NCBI GenBank assembly: GCA_029721515.1
Contig: CM056558.1
Location: 13,919,240 to 13,983,239, forward strand
Reading direction: 5' to 3'
Source: Synanceia verrucosa
Lineage: Eukaryota; Chordata; Actinopteri; Perciformes; Synanceiidae
Length of the DNA stretch: 64,000 bases
Shown: positions 26,672 through 38,424 of the stretch, one piece after another
How positions within the stretch are numbered: position 1 is the stretch's first letter
Layout of the letters: every line of letters begins with the position of its first letter
Notes under the pieces: generated by a model
The model's input: the letters and a program-made list of their open reading frames with translations, nothing else
What the model was told of the DNA's origin: nothing
The model's database searches: none
Made by a program: the position numbers and the translations under genes

Positions 26672-26895
26672 GACCTGGAGGCTCTGCTGAGGTGCCCTTA
26701 AGCAAAGCACTGAACTCCCAATTGCTCGGCCCGCCTGGGCAGCCCCTTCACTCTTCACTCTGACACTCCATTAATGCATGTGCATGTGTGTTTCATTCCT
26801 GTGTGTGTGATGTGTAATACAGAAAATAATACTAACGGAACGGAAATTTCCCCACTGAGGGACTAATGAAGGAATTCTTCTTATTCTTTTTATTA
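26672..26895 (+). mobile_element. tRNA-derived SINE, body and tail only
   Basis: Starts at 'GAGGTGCCCTTAAGCAAAGC' (diverged from 'CCTTGAGCAAGACACTGAAC'), includes 'CCCAATTGCTCGG', and ends with the tail 'TTTCCCCACTGAGGGACTAA' and TTCTTATTCTTTTTATTAT. The head is missing, which is the usual result of truncated reverse transcription. Confidence 0.65.
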
Positions 26896-28268
26896 TAATT
26901 CAAACACACATGTATCCTCCGGTATTCTGGTGAAGTAAAACACTAGCTATTTATTCAATTTCACTTCAACAATCTGAAATTACTTAAAAGATGTTACTGC
27001 TCACAGGGCAAATAAGATATCATTATGTTGACATATTTGAATGCCGTCCCAGCACAGAACACTCAGTATGTGAAGCATTTTAAGGTCACAGGTTCAAGTT
27101 TTATAATAATCTTCTCTCCAGATCAGCTATGGGATATGCTGGATTGGTAGCTCACACCATGATGTAAATGAATACTGGCAAAAATAGTACAGGGTCAACA
27201 GAATCTTGCATGGAATTTGTGTTACTTGAGTTAAAATAAATGTGTTGCCACAGGCTTCTCTTCGGTCCTTGCCTTTTGCCTGAATATTAAATTATGTCAA
27301 ATACAGATACCCAGGAATGGTTTAAGGAAAGTACTAACTGACTATTTACAGTCCCAAGGAAGTGAGAAGCTTTTCAGCGGCTGCCTTGTCTGCTGTGATA
27401 TCTGTCAACTTGCTGAAGGGCCGCTATAAGGCGTCCCCAGGGATCCCTCAGGTGGAGAAAGCCAAACTCTCCCTGTCAGGCTAGTATAAATATTTCCTTT
27501 GTGTTTATTGTCCATTACACAATGTCTGTGTCATATGTTGAGCTATTTTCTTTGCTAGCTTTTGTTTTCCTGTTTTAGCCTGTCTGGTGATGCTGTGTAG
27601 TTAGTCCACCTGCCTGGCCTGGTTGTGCTCCAATGACAATATGAAAAGCTGGTTTGCATATCCCACCATCCCATCCTCCACATAGCACTTATTTCATTGA
27701 AAAAAAAAAAAAAAAAAACTAAAGGTGCGGCATTATTGAATATGGACAAATTTCTCAGGACACTGTGCTGGTCAGACACAATGAGATTCAACTCAAATTG
27801 ACTTGGAGTATCTACTTTCTGAATATTAATTTAATTTCATAAAGAGTGCAATCTAAAATCAACTGTCTCTTCTGATGTGTTCTGTTTCAGGTGTGTCTCC
27901 ATATAATTTCCTGTTGGATGACAGCTTGTAATGACACAGAAACACTGGGTTCTAATCTAATCTAAAAAAAAGAATATAATCATAAATCACAAGTTTGTGT
28001 CATCATATCATTTATTCTGCAATTTATAATATAAGCAAGAAAAATAATCGGCCGTCCATTAGTAATTCATTAGTAGGTAAAAGTGTCATGATTTGTTCAG
28101 ACTACTGTATGAACAGAATCTTGCAGGCCGGGCGCTGATATGATGACCTGTGCGAGTAAACAAACATGCTTGGCTGCACAGAGCATTGGGATGACTGTCT
28201 CAGGGTCTGCATATGATATGATATGACTTGGCATTTGGGCCTTGCCAGTGCCCCTTGGCCTGGCTACC
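26896..28268. other. Non-coding stretch, one poly-A tract
   Basis: About 18 A at 27700-27718. A small GC-richer patch at 27380-27485 with 'CGTCCCCAGGGATCCCTC' stands out but has no recognised function. No gene. Confidence 0.35.
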
Positions 28269-28269
28269 C

Positions 28270-28605
28270 GCTGTGCCCTTTAAATGGAAACAGTAAATGA
28301 TAAATGGACAAGCATTTATAAGGTCATTTCTCATCAACGTCCCACTCAAAGCGCTTTACACTACATGTCATCATTCACACGCCCCTTCAAACACTGATGG
28401 CAATGGCTGCCATAAGAGGTGCCAACCTGCTCATTCACATACCGATTGCTCAGCCTCTGGGAGCAATTCAGGGATTCAATATCTTCCCCAAGGACACTTC
28501 GACATGTGGACTGAACAAGTCTGGGACTGAACTGCAGATCTTCCAGTTAGTGGAATGCCCACTCTACCTCCTAAACCTCCTTTTGTTGGCAACAAGGTGG
28601 TTTGG
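28270..28605 (-). mobile_element. tRNA-derived SINE, near full length, minus strand
   Basis: Read on the minus strand: head 'AGGTAGAGTGGGCATTCCAC' with 'AACTGGAAGATC', then 'CATGTCGAAGTGTCCTTGGG', a body with 'AATTGCTCCCAGAGGCTGAG', and the 3' segment 'TAAAGCGCTTTGAGTGG' ending at 'TTATAAATGCTTGTCCATTT'. This is the most complete copy of this SINE family in the window. The two plus-strand frames crossing it (28297-28639) are by-products. Confidence 0.7.
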
Positions 28606-29107
28606 GATAAAGGCAGCGGCAATCACTATAGCAGCATAGCTTGGCTGCCAGTCACAATCAGAGAGGCATCATGAGAGGCACCATACATCACAGCATTACT
28701 TCATCCTCAAATAGTTCATGCTGACCATGAGCAAGCTGGGAAGAAGTGGGACATTTCATCCTTTCTCATGACCGACCAGTTTACACTAGGATTTCATGTC
28801 TCAGATGAAGGCTGCATGGCTGCATATTTACCACCATGTGTTACACTGTTTGAAGGCCATGCACGATAATCTTGTTTGACTGCCAATTTGTTTGCATTGT
28901 CTTCCTGGAATCATGTGCACTCTGTCTTCATGTCAACAGTAAAATAGCATCTACTCTATGCAAACATACTGTGTGGCGACTGCTCAGTGGTATGCCAAGA
29001 CCACTTTTGCATGAAAAAATGTGTTGTTTTTTTTTTTTTTTTAAGAGCAGGTGCACTAAGCTACAGATGTTTTAAAGCAAAGATTCTGTTTTAATATAAT
29101 ACTAACA

Positions 29108-29350
29108 ATTAGGGATACTCGATATTGGCTTTTTTGCTGATATTCTGATATTGTCAAACTCTTCATTTCCTATTCTGATATCAACCGATACTGATATACG
29201 AAGGCTTTTTACACCAAAAATATATATCCTGTTGTGCTATTAACACAATCTATTTTTATTATGATGTCCTACTGGATGGATTCATGAATGCAACATGACT
29301 TTCCAAATGGAAACATTCTCTATGCAAAATAACACACCAACTTTAACTTG
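29108..29350 (+). mobile_element. hAT-like non-autonomous element fragment
   Basis: 'GATACTCGATATTGGC...GATATTCTGATATTGTC...GATATCAACCGATACTGATA' repeats the degenerate GATATT/CGATA motif typical of one end of a widespread fish hAT MITE family. A possible far part lies at 29680-29770. The sequence from about 29370 to 29570 appears to be a separate insertion. Confidence 0.45.
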
Positions 29351-29369
29351 ATTTATGGAAAAATGACAC

Positions 29370-29572
29370 TTTTTTAAAGTTCATTATGGCCATATTCTGA
29401 ATGGTCATATTGAACATATTCTTATGTTTTCATAGTTTCTGTATACTGTTATATTGTTTATATTCTTGGTTTTGCACTCCTTACTGTGTATGGCAACTGT
29501 TTTGCTTTTTTTTTGCTTCAGGATGAAGACATTTATCTCATCTTATCTTATCTTCTCTTATAACTGGCCATG
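29370..29572 (+). mobile_element. LINE/SINE 3' tail with TCTTA repeats
   Basis: 'TTTTGCACTCCTTACTGTGT' followed by 'GGCAACTGTTTTGC', 'CAGGATGAAGACATTTATCT' and a short (CATCTTATCTTATCT) tail. This is the kind of tail left by 5'-truncated fish non-LTR retroelements. It splits the hAT-like sequence, so it inserted later. Confidence 0.45.
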
Positions 29573-30234
29573 ACTTGGCAAATAATACAATCATCAAATT
29601 ATAAACTGGGCTCAATCCACCCCGCTCTTTCATACGACTATTAAAATAGTGCAAATAAAACCACAAAAGGCACAAAAAAGTTCAACAGCTTCAGTCTAGT
29701 CTAGTACTTAACATAGCCCTCCTTTAAAGTGCAACAGATGAGGCCCCAAAGCTGATACTGATGGGGCTCAATGACTGCCCTATTTCTTTTTCTTCATGTC
29801 CTCATGTGTGATGGCACATTTACCATCTGTAGGACACACCTGAAAATAATTCCAAACTGGAGACAAAACATTAGTCAGGCACTGGAAAAGCTTGTTAACC
29901 ACAGCTAGTGATCCACTTGTTCTTGTTGTTGTCGTAATACTTCATCAAGCACAAGGTGGTGAACATCACATGCTGCGTCCATGGAAACTTGGAAATGCGG
30001 TTATAAAACCCAATACTCATATTTCCCAATATTATATTTTTATGTTAACTCTTAAAATAGAACACGTCAGTGCCATAAACGTGTATATATATACATTTTT
30101 TCCTTTTTTTGACAGTGGGTCGCCAGTCACGGTCTCCTGCAGCCTGTGAGTAATTTTGGTACTTCTGGAATTTGTAGTCGGGACATAAAGAGATGGTATA
30201 CGCCACAGAGATCAAAGCAGGAAGTGGAAACGAT
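29573..30234. other. Mixed old repeat, no gene
   Basis: 29680-29770 may continue the hAT-like element. The region to 30234 has no recognisable gene. Confidence 0.3.
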
Positions 30235-30516
30235 CGTTATTAGAGAGCAGAAGAAACGGAATCTGGACAAAAAGTGGTGATTTTGGTGAAAGTGGCCTCT
30301 ACTCTCCTCCCGATAAAGCAAGAATGGAACAAGGTAAAAACTAATGACTTTTTTTCATGATGAAATAGAAAGTCTCTACTTTTATTTGAGCTATTCAGTG
30401 TTTTCAGAGACATGGTACAAAATATTGTGTGCATCATGAAAGATGAGTCAAAATGGCCAGCAACGCTGGCACAAGGCACTTTCGGTTTTAAAAAAGGGCT
30501 GGCACTCAATGATTTA
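30235..30516 (-). mobile_element. TTAA-ended piggyBac-like repeat, copy 1, minus strand
   Basis: On the minus strand it starts at TTAA (30516-30513) with 'TTAAATCATTGAGTGCCAGC', then '...AAAGTGCCTTGTGC', 'ACAATATTTTGTACCATGTC', 'TCTGAAAACACTGAATAGCT', 'TTTCATCATGAAAAAAAGTC' and 'GCCACTTTCACC'. The same blocks in the same order and orientation relative to TTAA occur at 62383-62660. TTAA targets are duplicated by piggyBac and Kolobok transposases. The opposite terminus was not found, so this may be one end of a larger lost element. Confidence 0.6.
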
Positions 30517-31618
30517 ATATCAGCTCCCAATATACATACTAATTTGCCAGTTGGATGTGCAACAGCTGTCACTGGTGGTAATGCAGAAATAAAATTTGAA
30601 CATTTTAAGAGCATTTACAAAATTTATATTAAGGATGTCATCCCAGTGGTGACATTCTAGTTGAGAAGTGAATGACAAGGAAAACACTGTGCTGCATTAA
30701 TAGGTCAGCTATGCTGCATCACCACTTTTAACCACCAGCAGTTTGACATCTTGGTCTCTTTGCTGCCAATTTCTACAACCTTCCCAACCTCACGTAATGC
30801 CAATAAAAATGCTGAATCACATCACCATAGGATAACCTTGATGCTGTTTACTAAAGGCATCACACCCACCCAGCAGAAGTACTGGAATGGATGCCAACAC
30901 TAACAGGAAGTCTGATTTTAGCAGGAAGTGGACACTTAGTAATATTGATAGAAGAGGTTTGTCCCATGTGAGATGTGGGGAATTGATAGATTTAGCTGAC
31001 ATTACAGTCGATCTGGAAGGCAGAGCCATTCACCCTTACAGTGTTATATACAGAATAAAATGATTTATGCTTAAAACCTGTATGGCTGACAGTTTGTCAG
31101 AGGGACAGAAAATGTTATTTTCAGCTCCTCAGCATCAGCATTGAGGTGTCCCTGTAGAGCACCATGCATGCAACCTCACATTGTGATTGCTTTTCTTAAA
31201 TAACAGTTTTCTTGTTCTTGCTGGAAATGATACAGCTGCTCTTCCTTTCACGCTTTTGTTGACTTTGATCCAGATATTTTTCAGCTGACAGAATAGAACA
31301 GAATGTTGGGTGTGAGTGGACTTTTTCTTCATTTCACAAACACTGGTGTGTATTGTTATCTGTGCCATATTCTATTGACAACAGGGCAGCCCATTAATAG
31401 ATTCTATGATATTTACCATTGTACTCTGCAGGGAAGCTCTCATAACTTCTGTTAGAGAGGTGGATTACATTATGCAACCATGGTGCTCCAAGTCAAGGTG
31501 ATCTTTTTAGTAGAAAGCAGCTCCAAGTCCCTCTCCATCAAAATTGTGACCAGGGAATTTAGGTGTTCAGCCACATCAGATATGTTTTGTGTCACTATCC
31601 ACATCACCAGGCCTCTGA
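30517..31618. other. Non-coding stretch
   Basis: No gene or repeat recognised. Confidence 0.4.

Positions 31619-31679
<61 letters not shown>
31619..31679. repeat. (AT)n microsatellite
   Basis: About 30 AT units, ending exactly at the TA that flanks the Tc1 element. Open frames with Tyr-Ile repeats on both strands here are artefacts of this tract. Confidence 0.95.
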
Positions 31680-31682
<3 letters not shown>

Positions 31683-32909
31683 TCAACAAAAATATAAAGA
31701 AAACACTTGTTCTTGCTCCCATTTTTTCTGAGATGAACTCAAAGATCTAAAATGTTTTCCACATACACAATATCACCATTTCTCTCAAATATTGTTCACA
31801 AACCAGTCTAAATCTGTGATAGTGAGCACTTCTCCTTTGCTGAGATAATCCATCCCACCTCACAGGTGTGCCATATCAAGATGCTGATTAGACACCATGA
31901 TTAGTGCACAGGTGTGACTGCCCACAATAAAAGGCCACTCTGAAATGTGCAGTTTTGTTTTTTTTTTTGGGGGGGGAGGGGGTGGTCTGGGGACTCAGAA
32001 AACCAGTCAGTATCTGGTGTGACCACCATTTGCCTCATGCAGTGCCACACATCTCCTTCGCATAGAGTTGATCAGGTTTTCGATTGTGACCTGTGGAATG
32101 TTGGTCTGCTCCTCTTCAATGGCTGTGCGAAGTTGCTGGATATTGGCAGGAACTGGTACATGCTGTCATATACGCCGATCCAGAGCATCCCAAACATGCT
32201 CAATGGGTGAGTATGCTGGCCATGCAAGAACTGGGACGTTTTCAGCTTCCAAGAATTGTGTACAGATCCTTGCAACATGGGGCCCTGCATTATCCTGCTG
32301 CAACATGAGGTGATGTTCTTGGCTGTATGTAACCCCACCGCCACCATGGGCCACTCGATCCACAACACTGACATCAGAAAATCGCTCACCCACACCACGC
32401 CACACACACTGTCTGCCATCTGCCCTGAACAGTGTAAACCGGGATTCATCCGTGAAGAGAACACCTCTCCAACATGCCAGACGCCATCGAATGTGAGCAT
32501 TTGCCCACTCAAGACGGTTACGACGACGAACTGGAGTCAGGTCGAGACCCTGATGAGGATGATGAGCATGCAGATGAGCTTCCCTGAGATGGTTTCTGAC
32601 AGTTTATGCAGAAATTCTTTGGTTATGCAAACCAATTGTTTCAGCAGCTGTCCGATCTTGCGACATCTGTGGCATTGTGCTGTGTGATAAAACTGCATGT
32701 TTCAGAGTGGCCTTTTATTGTGGGCAGTCTAAGGCACACCTGTGCACTAATCATGGTGTCTAATCAGCATCTTGATATGGCACACCTGTGAGATGGGATG
32801 GATTATTGCAGCAAAGGAGACGTGCTCACTATCACAGATTTAGACTGGTTTGTGAACAATATTTGAGAAAAATGGTGATACTGTGTATGTGGAAAACGTT
32901 TTAGATCTT
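31680..32909 (-). mobile_element. Tc1-like DNA transposon, right tip lost
   Basis: The left end begins at 31680 with 'CACTCAACAAAAATATAAAG' after a TA. A long inverted repeat follows: roughly 31740-31950 matches the reverse complement of roughly 32695-32909 almost base for base (both contain 'CACAATAAAAGGCCACTCTG' in opposite sense). At the right side the match stops abruptly at 32909, so about 60 bp of the right tip, including the terminal inverted repeat, is gone. The long-IR, TA-target layout is that of fish Tc1 elements. It is inactive on two counts: a missing end and a deleted transposase. Confidence 0.85.
32007..32675 (-). pseudogene. Tc1-like transposase, internally deleted
   Basis: Read from an ATG at 32675 to a stop at 32007-32009. 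Recognisable blocks in order are: a short N-terminal start ('MPQMSQDRT'), a stop codon soon after, 'NRLEWANAHIRW', 'VLFTDESRFTLFRADGR' (first catalytic Asp), a glycine-rich stretch, 'LMLQQDNAGPHVARI' (second Asp), 'WPAYSPIEHVWDALDRR' (the Glu), a second stop, then 'NLINSMRRRCVALHEANGG'. Tc1 transposases are normally about 340 residues; here most of the paired helix-turn-helix DNA-binding region and a segment between the first two catalytic residues are missing. The three catalytic residues survive but the protein cannot be made. Confidence 0.85.
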
Positions 32910-33580
32910 CACACCTCACTTCCTCTCTGCTGGAATGTGGTGACAGGTATCATTGTTCACCAGAATTAAGAAAATTAAAAAACATAGAGCCTGACTATCT
33001 ACATTATCATTCTATATTATTATTATTATCCATTTTATTTTAGTTTGCAGGCAGATGGTTCTGTTAGTTTGCAGTTATAAAGTAATTTAATCTCAACAAA
33101 GATGTAGATTGTATATATACATATTTTTTCATGTGATGTGATTTAAGGTGTGTGAAACAACATTTCACTTTAGCCGTCATGGATATTGCACATTTAACAT
33201 TGGAAAAACAACACATTTTAAATGTTTCATATGTGAAAATAAGACTTTTACATGCGTTTCTTTCCATAAGTGGGTCAACTATCAACATCATTCAACGCAA
33301 CATATACACAACATATTTAGTGAGTAAAAAAAAAAAATCCATGCCATCATTAAATTTCATGATTATAACACAATGTAACACAATGATGTTAGGTGTATCT
33401 GTAGGCCTGTGTGCAAAACAAGCACTGACTTTGAATGTCCAAGCGAATTATCAGTGCAATAACGATGCTGAGCTGCTGTTTGAGCTGTCAGTGCCCCTAA
33501 GATGCTGGTGGCAAAAGAAAGTCAAGGTAGTTAGTTTGAGAAGACAAACCACACTCTACCTTCCCATAATTGAAATGTGT
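32910..33580. other. Non-coding stretch
   Basis: AT-rich background between the Tc1 element and the next SINE; nothing recognised. Confidence 0.4.
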
Positions 33581-33929
33581 GAGTCAGCACATAGCACTGC
33601 CGCCTCACAGCAAGAAGGTACCGGGTTCGAATCCTGGGCCCGGGGCCTTTCTGTGTGGAGTTTGCATGTTCTCCCCGTGTCTGCATACTCCGGCTTCCTC
33701 CCACAATCCAAAAACATTCATGGGGATTAGGTTAATTGGCTAATTTAAATTGACCGTAGGTGTGAATGTGAGTGTGACTGGTTGTCTGTCTCTATGTGCC
33801 CTGCGATGAGGTGGCAACTTGTCCAGGGTGTACCCTGCCTTTCACCCTAAGACAGCTGGGATAGGCTCCAGCCCCCCCGCGACCCTATGAGGATAAGCGG
33901 TAGATAATGGATGGATGGATGGAGTCAGC
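33581..33929 (+). mobile_element. V-SINE with 8-bp target duplication
   Basis: Element body 33589-33921, flanked by 'GAGTCAGC' at 33581-33588 and 33922-33929. It begins inside the head ('AGCACTGCCGCCTCACAGC'), with a perfect B-box 'GGTTCGAATCC', the core 'TTTCTGTGTGGAGTTTGC', the tail 'GAGGATAAGCGGTAGATAAT' and three GGAT units. The 5' truncation plus duplication is a normal LINE-style insertion outcome. Confidence 0.85.
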
Positions 33930-35598
33930 CCATTCAGAAGATAGACTCTATAAAGTGTTACTATTGAACAAACCTTGGTTGAGCTCCTTTTAAGTCCTTT
34001 TCTTTCTGATGTTTGACAAGTCAACACCATCTTGAATTTGCTCAAACAAGTAAATCAATGATTCTTTCACATGAATACCTTTCCTCCTGTCTCATATCTT
34101 ATTTGCAAAAAATGCTAAAGTTTAATTAGTGCCAGGCCAGACCTTCATCACTGTCAAGCTTGGAATACATATTAATAGTACATATTGTGTATTTGTCAGA
34201 GGATTTGTATTCCATTTGAATTGCTTACTGACTATGTGGAGGTCCACATACCTATGTGCCGGCAAGCTTGAATCATGCAGGTGTAGTGAAAGTGCACTCC
34301 CTTAGAGGTATAGCGGCCTCAGTGGTTCTTTGCTGGAGTGACGGAAGCAGGATTTGGCCAGAGGATGAGCCTATGCACCTAATTTTACTATCACCTTATT
34401 CATTGTTTTTCTCCACCTCTTCTCTCTGCTTCTGCACTGTTAGGACATTATGTCTAAGACCTGTCCCTCTCGCTTTTAGCCATTACCCTAAATATTAACT
34501 ATGTAGAATAACTCTTATACACTGATAGCAATTGTTCTGTACACCAGAGTGGGGTAACTTCACAAAATTAGGAAAAGGTAACTCTTTGGAGAGTTTACTT
34601 TTAATTCAGATGTAGCTCTTTTATATATTTATACAGCTATGTTCCAAAGCATAGTCCCTGATGTTACAGTACGCAACCTGTGAAATTACATGAAAGTACT
34701 TTTGATGTGCTCCAGAATGAAGATAATATGTGAGTGTGTAGGTATGTAATTCAGGGCCTGACTTTACTCACAGCACATAGGGTCCCTGCCATGACAAATA
34801 CCTATACACTCATATATTATGTTCAGCATTAGCACATCCATGAAGCTCCATCTGCAGTATATACCCCTTTACCTAAATCTGAGTGAGATCCCCTGTGAAT
34901 ATTTTATGGAATGTAATTGAACAGAGCTGTGGCACCACATTAAAATTAATGCCATGTTTGTGTCTGCTGCATATTTTCACCCAAATGATTGTAATGGAAA
35001 TGATCATGTGCCTGAGCCTGCATATAAAGAGAGAGAAGCTGCTCCTCAGCTAAGTGTCTGGGATGCTAATAGGGAAATGTTTTATGGCCTGAGACACACA
35101 GAGGGGAGCAAGGGAGGTGTAATGGCAGAATATACTACACCATCTCTGTGGAGAAGACACCTGGTTCATGCTCTGCAGTTATTCCTCTTGTTTTGTAACT
35201 CAAATCTAGTCGGATATTTATCGGAATAGTTTGCTCGGGGTATGTTACACAGAATCTTAATTTGAACATCAACATTCTGGCAAAATAGTGAGGTTCAGTC
35301 AGAAAATCACTATTTTTTTGTGTGTAAGTGTATTTAAAAACTAAAAACTAAAAACTAATCAATGGAAACAGTGTTGTAGGTTTGCTATGAACAATGTAGT
35401 GAGGTGATAATCAATGCATGCGCTGGCACGCTGGAGTCTCAAAGTACTTGTATATTGTTCCATTTTCTACTACACAGTGGATCTCTCTAAACAAAAGACA
35501 GTGCTGGCAGCCTGCAGTTCTTACATTTCTGGACTCAAATTCTCGGACACGGAGTAAAAGTTTAAACTTAAAACAATAAAAACCAGACTGTGGTGACA
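33930..35598. other. Non-coding stretch
   Basis: No gene or clear repeat. Confidence 0.4.
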
Positions 35599-35599
35599 A

Positions 35600-35835
35600 T
35601 TACACCTATTAAGCTTGACAAGGGCACAGAAAGTCGACATACCTGACACAGTGATGCTCCACTACAGTCGCAGTTATGGTTAGTCACAAAACTAGGTGAT
35701 TTGGTTTTGGAAAGGTTTGCAGTTTGGGTTAAAATAACTACATTTGTGAAGTGAAAATGAGACTTAAACATGAACACAAAGAAAAGATCTTGTTGGGTTC
35801 ACATGGGACATGAACAGTGGTCTTCTACATTAAGG
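35600..35835 (+). repeat. Interspersed repeat, copy 3 ('TTAAAATAACTA' family)
   Basis: Contains 'GTTTGGGTTAAAATAACTAC' (35724-35750) as in the copies at 24350 and 25113, and 'GATTTGGTTTTGGAAAGGTT' before it. It ends near 'GGTTCACATGGGACATGAAC', resembling a tRNA B-box in inverted form. A SINE-like origin is possible. Confidence 0.4.
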
Positions 35836-36738
35836 TATTGCAGGCTACTTCTATTGAATTTGATTAATGCTATAGCACATTTTTTGAAATTAACAGTGAA
35901 AAGGAGTAAATAGCTAAGTAAAATACATAATACCAAAATCTTGCTGGTTAATTTTCATGACAAGAGCTGAAATGATATCTATGATCTCCAAATACAGTAA
36001 TATGACCAACGAATGAACAATTATAATAGAGGAACCCCCCACCCCAATGCACTGCACATCAGTAGGCTAATTGTCCTCCCTCAGAGATGCTGATGAACTT
36101 TCTAGCAAAGTGTGCAGGCATGTTTGGGGATGACAACCATATGGCTGTTATTATTGAATGAATACACGGCAGCGCCTCATTAAACACAAATCCACCGGAG
36201 TCTTTTGTCACTGCAGTTAACAGGGACTGCCTTCCTGGTGCATCATGGGTTCAGACCAGGTGGGTCTGTGCTGCAGAAGGCCTCCAATGGCATGCTGCTC
36301 CATCAGGAAGACCAAAAACAGATGTGAGAGCAGTGGAGAGGTGCCAAAGACCACATATGTCCACCTCCGATTTAAGGGTAGAGACATGTCCTAGCATGCA
36401 AACATTTAGAATCATAAGGCTCATGATAATAGCAAAATAAATGATGAGAGGCAGATTATTCAGATACAGTGCTACAATACACAAAGTGTGATGGGATTTT
36501 TTTTTCATTTATTCTCTGATGACACATAAACACTGCTGAGGCCAGCTGTCCCTTTTCAGGTAACAGTTCATACTTTGTTCAAGGACACGAGGAACAGGAG
36601 CATCCATGACCATGTGGCCTGGTGAAATCCAAATTGGAACAAAACAAAAAAAAACAAAACACAACAAAACAAACATCCAGGACACTGCTGTTTGTTTCCC
36701 ATGTGTTCAGTTTCACTTTCATATTAAAATCAGCTGCT
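35836..36738. other. Non-coding stretch
   Basis: 36190-36370 is less AT-rich and repeat-free, but I see no coding frame in it. No gene recognised. Confidence 0.35.
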
Positions 36739-37108
36739 CATTTGTGTCACATCCATTCATCTATTTTCTACTGCTTATCCTCATAGGGTCATGGGGGGCT
36801 GGAGCCTATCCCAGCTGTCTTAGGGCGAGAGACAAGTGGAGAAGTCGCCAGTTCATTGCAGGGCACACAGAGACACACTCACATTTACACCTTCGGGCAA
36901 TTTAAATTAGCCAATAAACCTAGTCCCTAATGGATGGTGGGAGGAGAGACCCCGGAGAGAACCACGCAGACACGCGGAGAACAAACTCCAGCAAACTCCA
37001 CGCAGAAAGGACCCAGGCCAGTATTCGTACCTGGTATCTTCTTGCTGTATGCAACCAGTGGTTGCAACCTGTAGTGCTAACCACTACACCAACCCCATTT
37101 GTGTCACA
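36739..37108 (-). mobile_element. V-SINE, minus strand, perfect 13-bp target duplication
   Basis: Element 36752-37095, flanked by 'CATTTGTGTCACA' at 36739-36751 and 37096-37108. On the minus strand it has the head 'TGTAGTGGTTAGCACTAC', the core 'TTTCTGCGTGGAGTTTGC', and ends with 'GATAAGCAGTAGAAAATAGA' at 36770. The B-box region is altered ('AGGTACGAATACTGG') and the head has an internal insertion of about 20 bp compared with the 4182 copy. Full length with an intact duplication. Confidence 0.85.
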
Positions 37109-38424
37109 GCATTCAGTTAATTTTGACTGTGCAAACCTCAACCTAAACCGACACCAAGGATAGCTAAAGTACTAATTTTGATGGAAAAAATAAAGTGACA
37201 CCAAGGAGTGTGGCACCAACTAAGGGGTGTGACACATTTTTAAAATGTCAAAGAACACATCTGTATTTTTTGAAAACAGATGCAAACTGATATAAGATGC
37301 TCCAAAGCATGTTTTAAAGTACAAAGAAATCTACTGTATATGATGAAGCAAAAATCCTGTTGACCAACCCAGCCATCATCCTTTCTATGTGGTCTCCCAT
37401 AAACTATGAGTTGAGACGTAAAAACAAACGTAATCCAGGAAGAAATATGTTTCCCTCGTAGCATAATTGTAACCTCAACCTATGGAAAGGCATATCAGAA
37501 AATGTTCTGCTTGTCATGAGAATGCATTTTAGCCTTTTTATGTCAGTCTATTTTTATGCCATACAACAACGTAAAAACACCTTTAATTTCGGTTTTGGAG
37601 AAACATCACAGCTGACCTTAAAATAGGTATCATCACTAATTAAAATATGTCTGTAAACAGCATAACAGTGGGAAAAAGACAGGACAAGGACTCATGGTTG
37701 ATAGCCCTGTCCTTGTTTTACCATCCACCTCCCCTGCCACCTATAATGTAAATGTTTTTTTATTATTATTTTTTTGTCACTGGCTCTGAGTGTAGCTTAT
37801 TACAGTCATTACAGCCTACATGGCACACACCTGACACAGCAAAAGCAAAAGTAGATTTCTTATTGCACACAAAATTAAATACCATCTCATTCACTGACCA
37901 ACTCAGTTTCGCTGTATGGAAATGTAATTTTTAGGAGACCAGGCTGCGTAAGGAGTTTGCGGTATTTTTTAATCACAATATGAAAGAATATCTGAAAATG
38001 TGACGTGTGAAACATCTAGCAGTTGCTATAATCAGTGTTCTGCAAGATTTAATTGCACATTAGCTGGTAGACGTCATATAACAGTAAACCTGCTAATTAA
38101 TTATCATGCTTACTTATTCCGAGTCAGCCACCCAGGATATCTGACCCATTAAAATCACAACTCAACAGTCAACAGTCAAATGGATGTGAGTGGTTATTTT
38201 TGTAATACTTTAAATGAATGAAATGGGAAAACATAAACTGGGAACTGTCCAAATGTAAATCATTCTGAATCGTTTGCAAATTACTGTGCAATACTGTGTC
38301 TAGTTTTGACATTTGACTCTTTTCAACCATGGCTGTGATGCTGCACTTTGTTTGTGGGTGTTTTATAGACGAGGGGGCCATTTATACATTCATTTTGTTT
38401 GGCACAAACGATTAAAGACAGATT
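37109..38424. other. Non-coding stretch
   Basis: AT-rich; nothing recognised. Confidence 0.4.

Noticed and set aside
31470..31731. Tyr-Ile repeat proteins on both strands
   Set aside because: Artefact of the (AT)n microsatellite.
33152..33730. 192-codon open frame, one of the longest in the window
   Set aside because: Its 3' third is V-SINE sequence and the rest has no recognisable domain.
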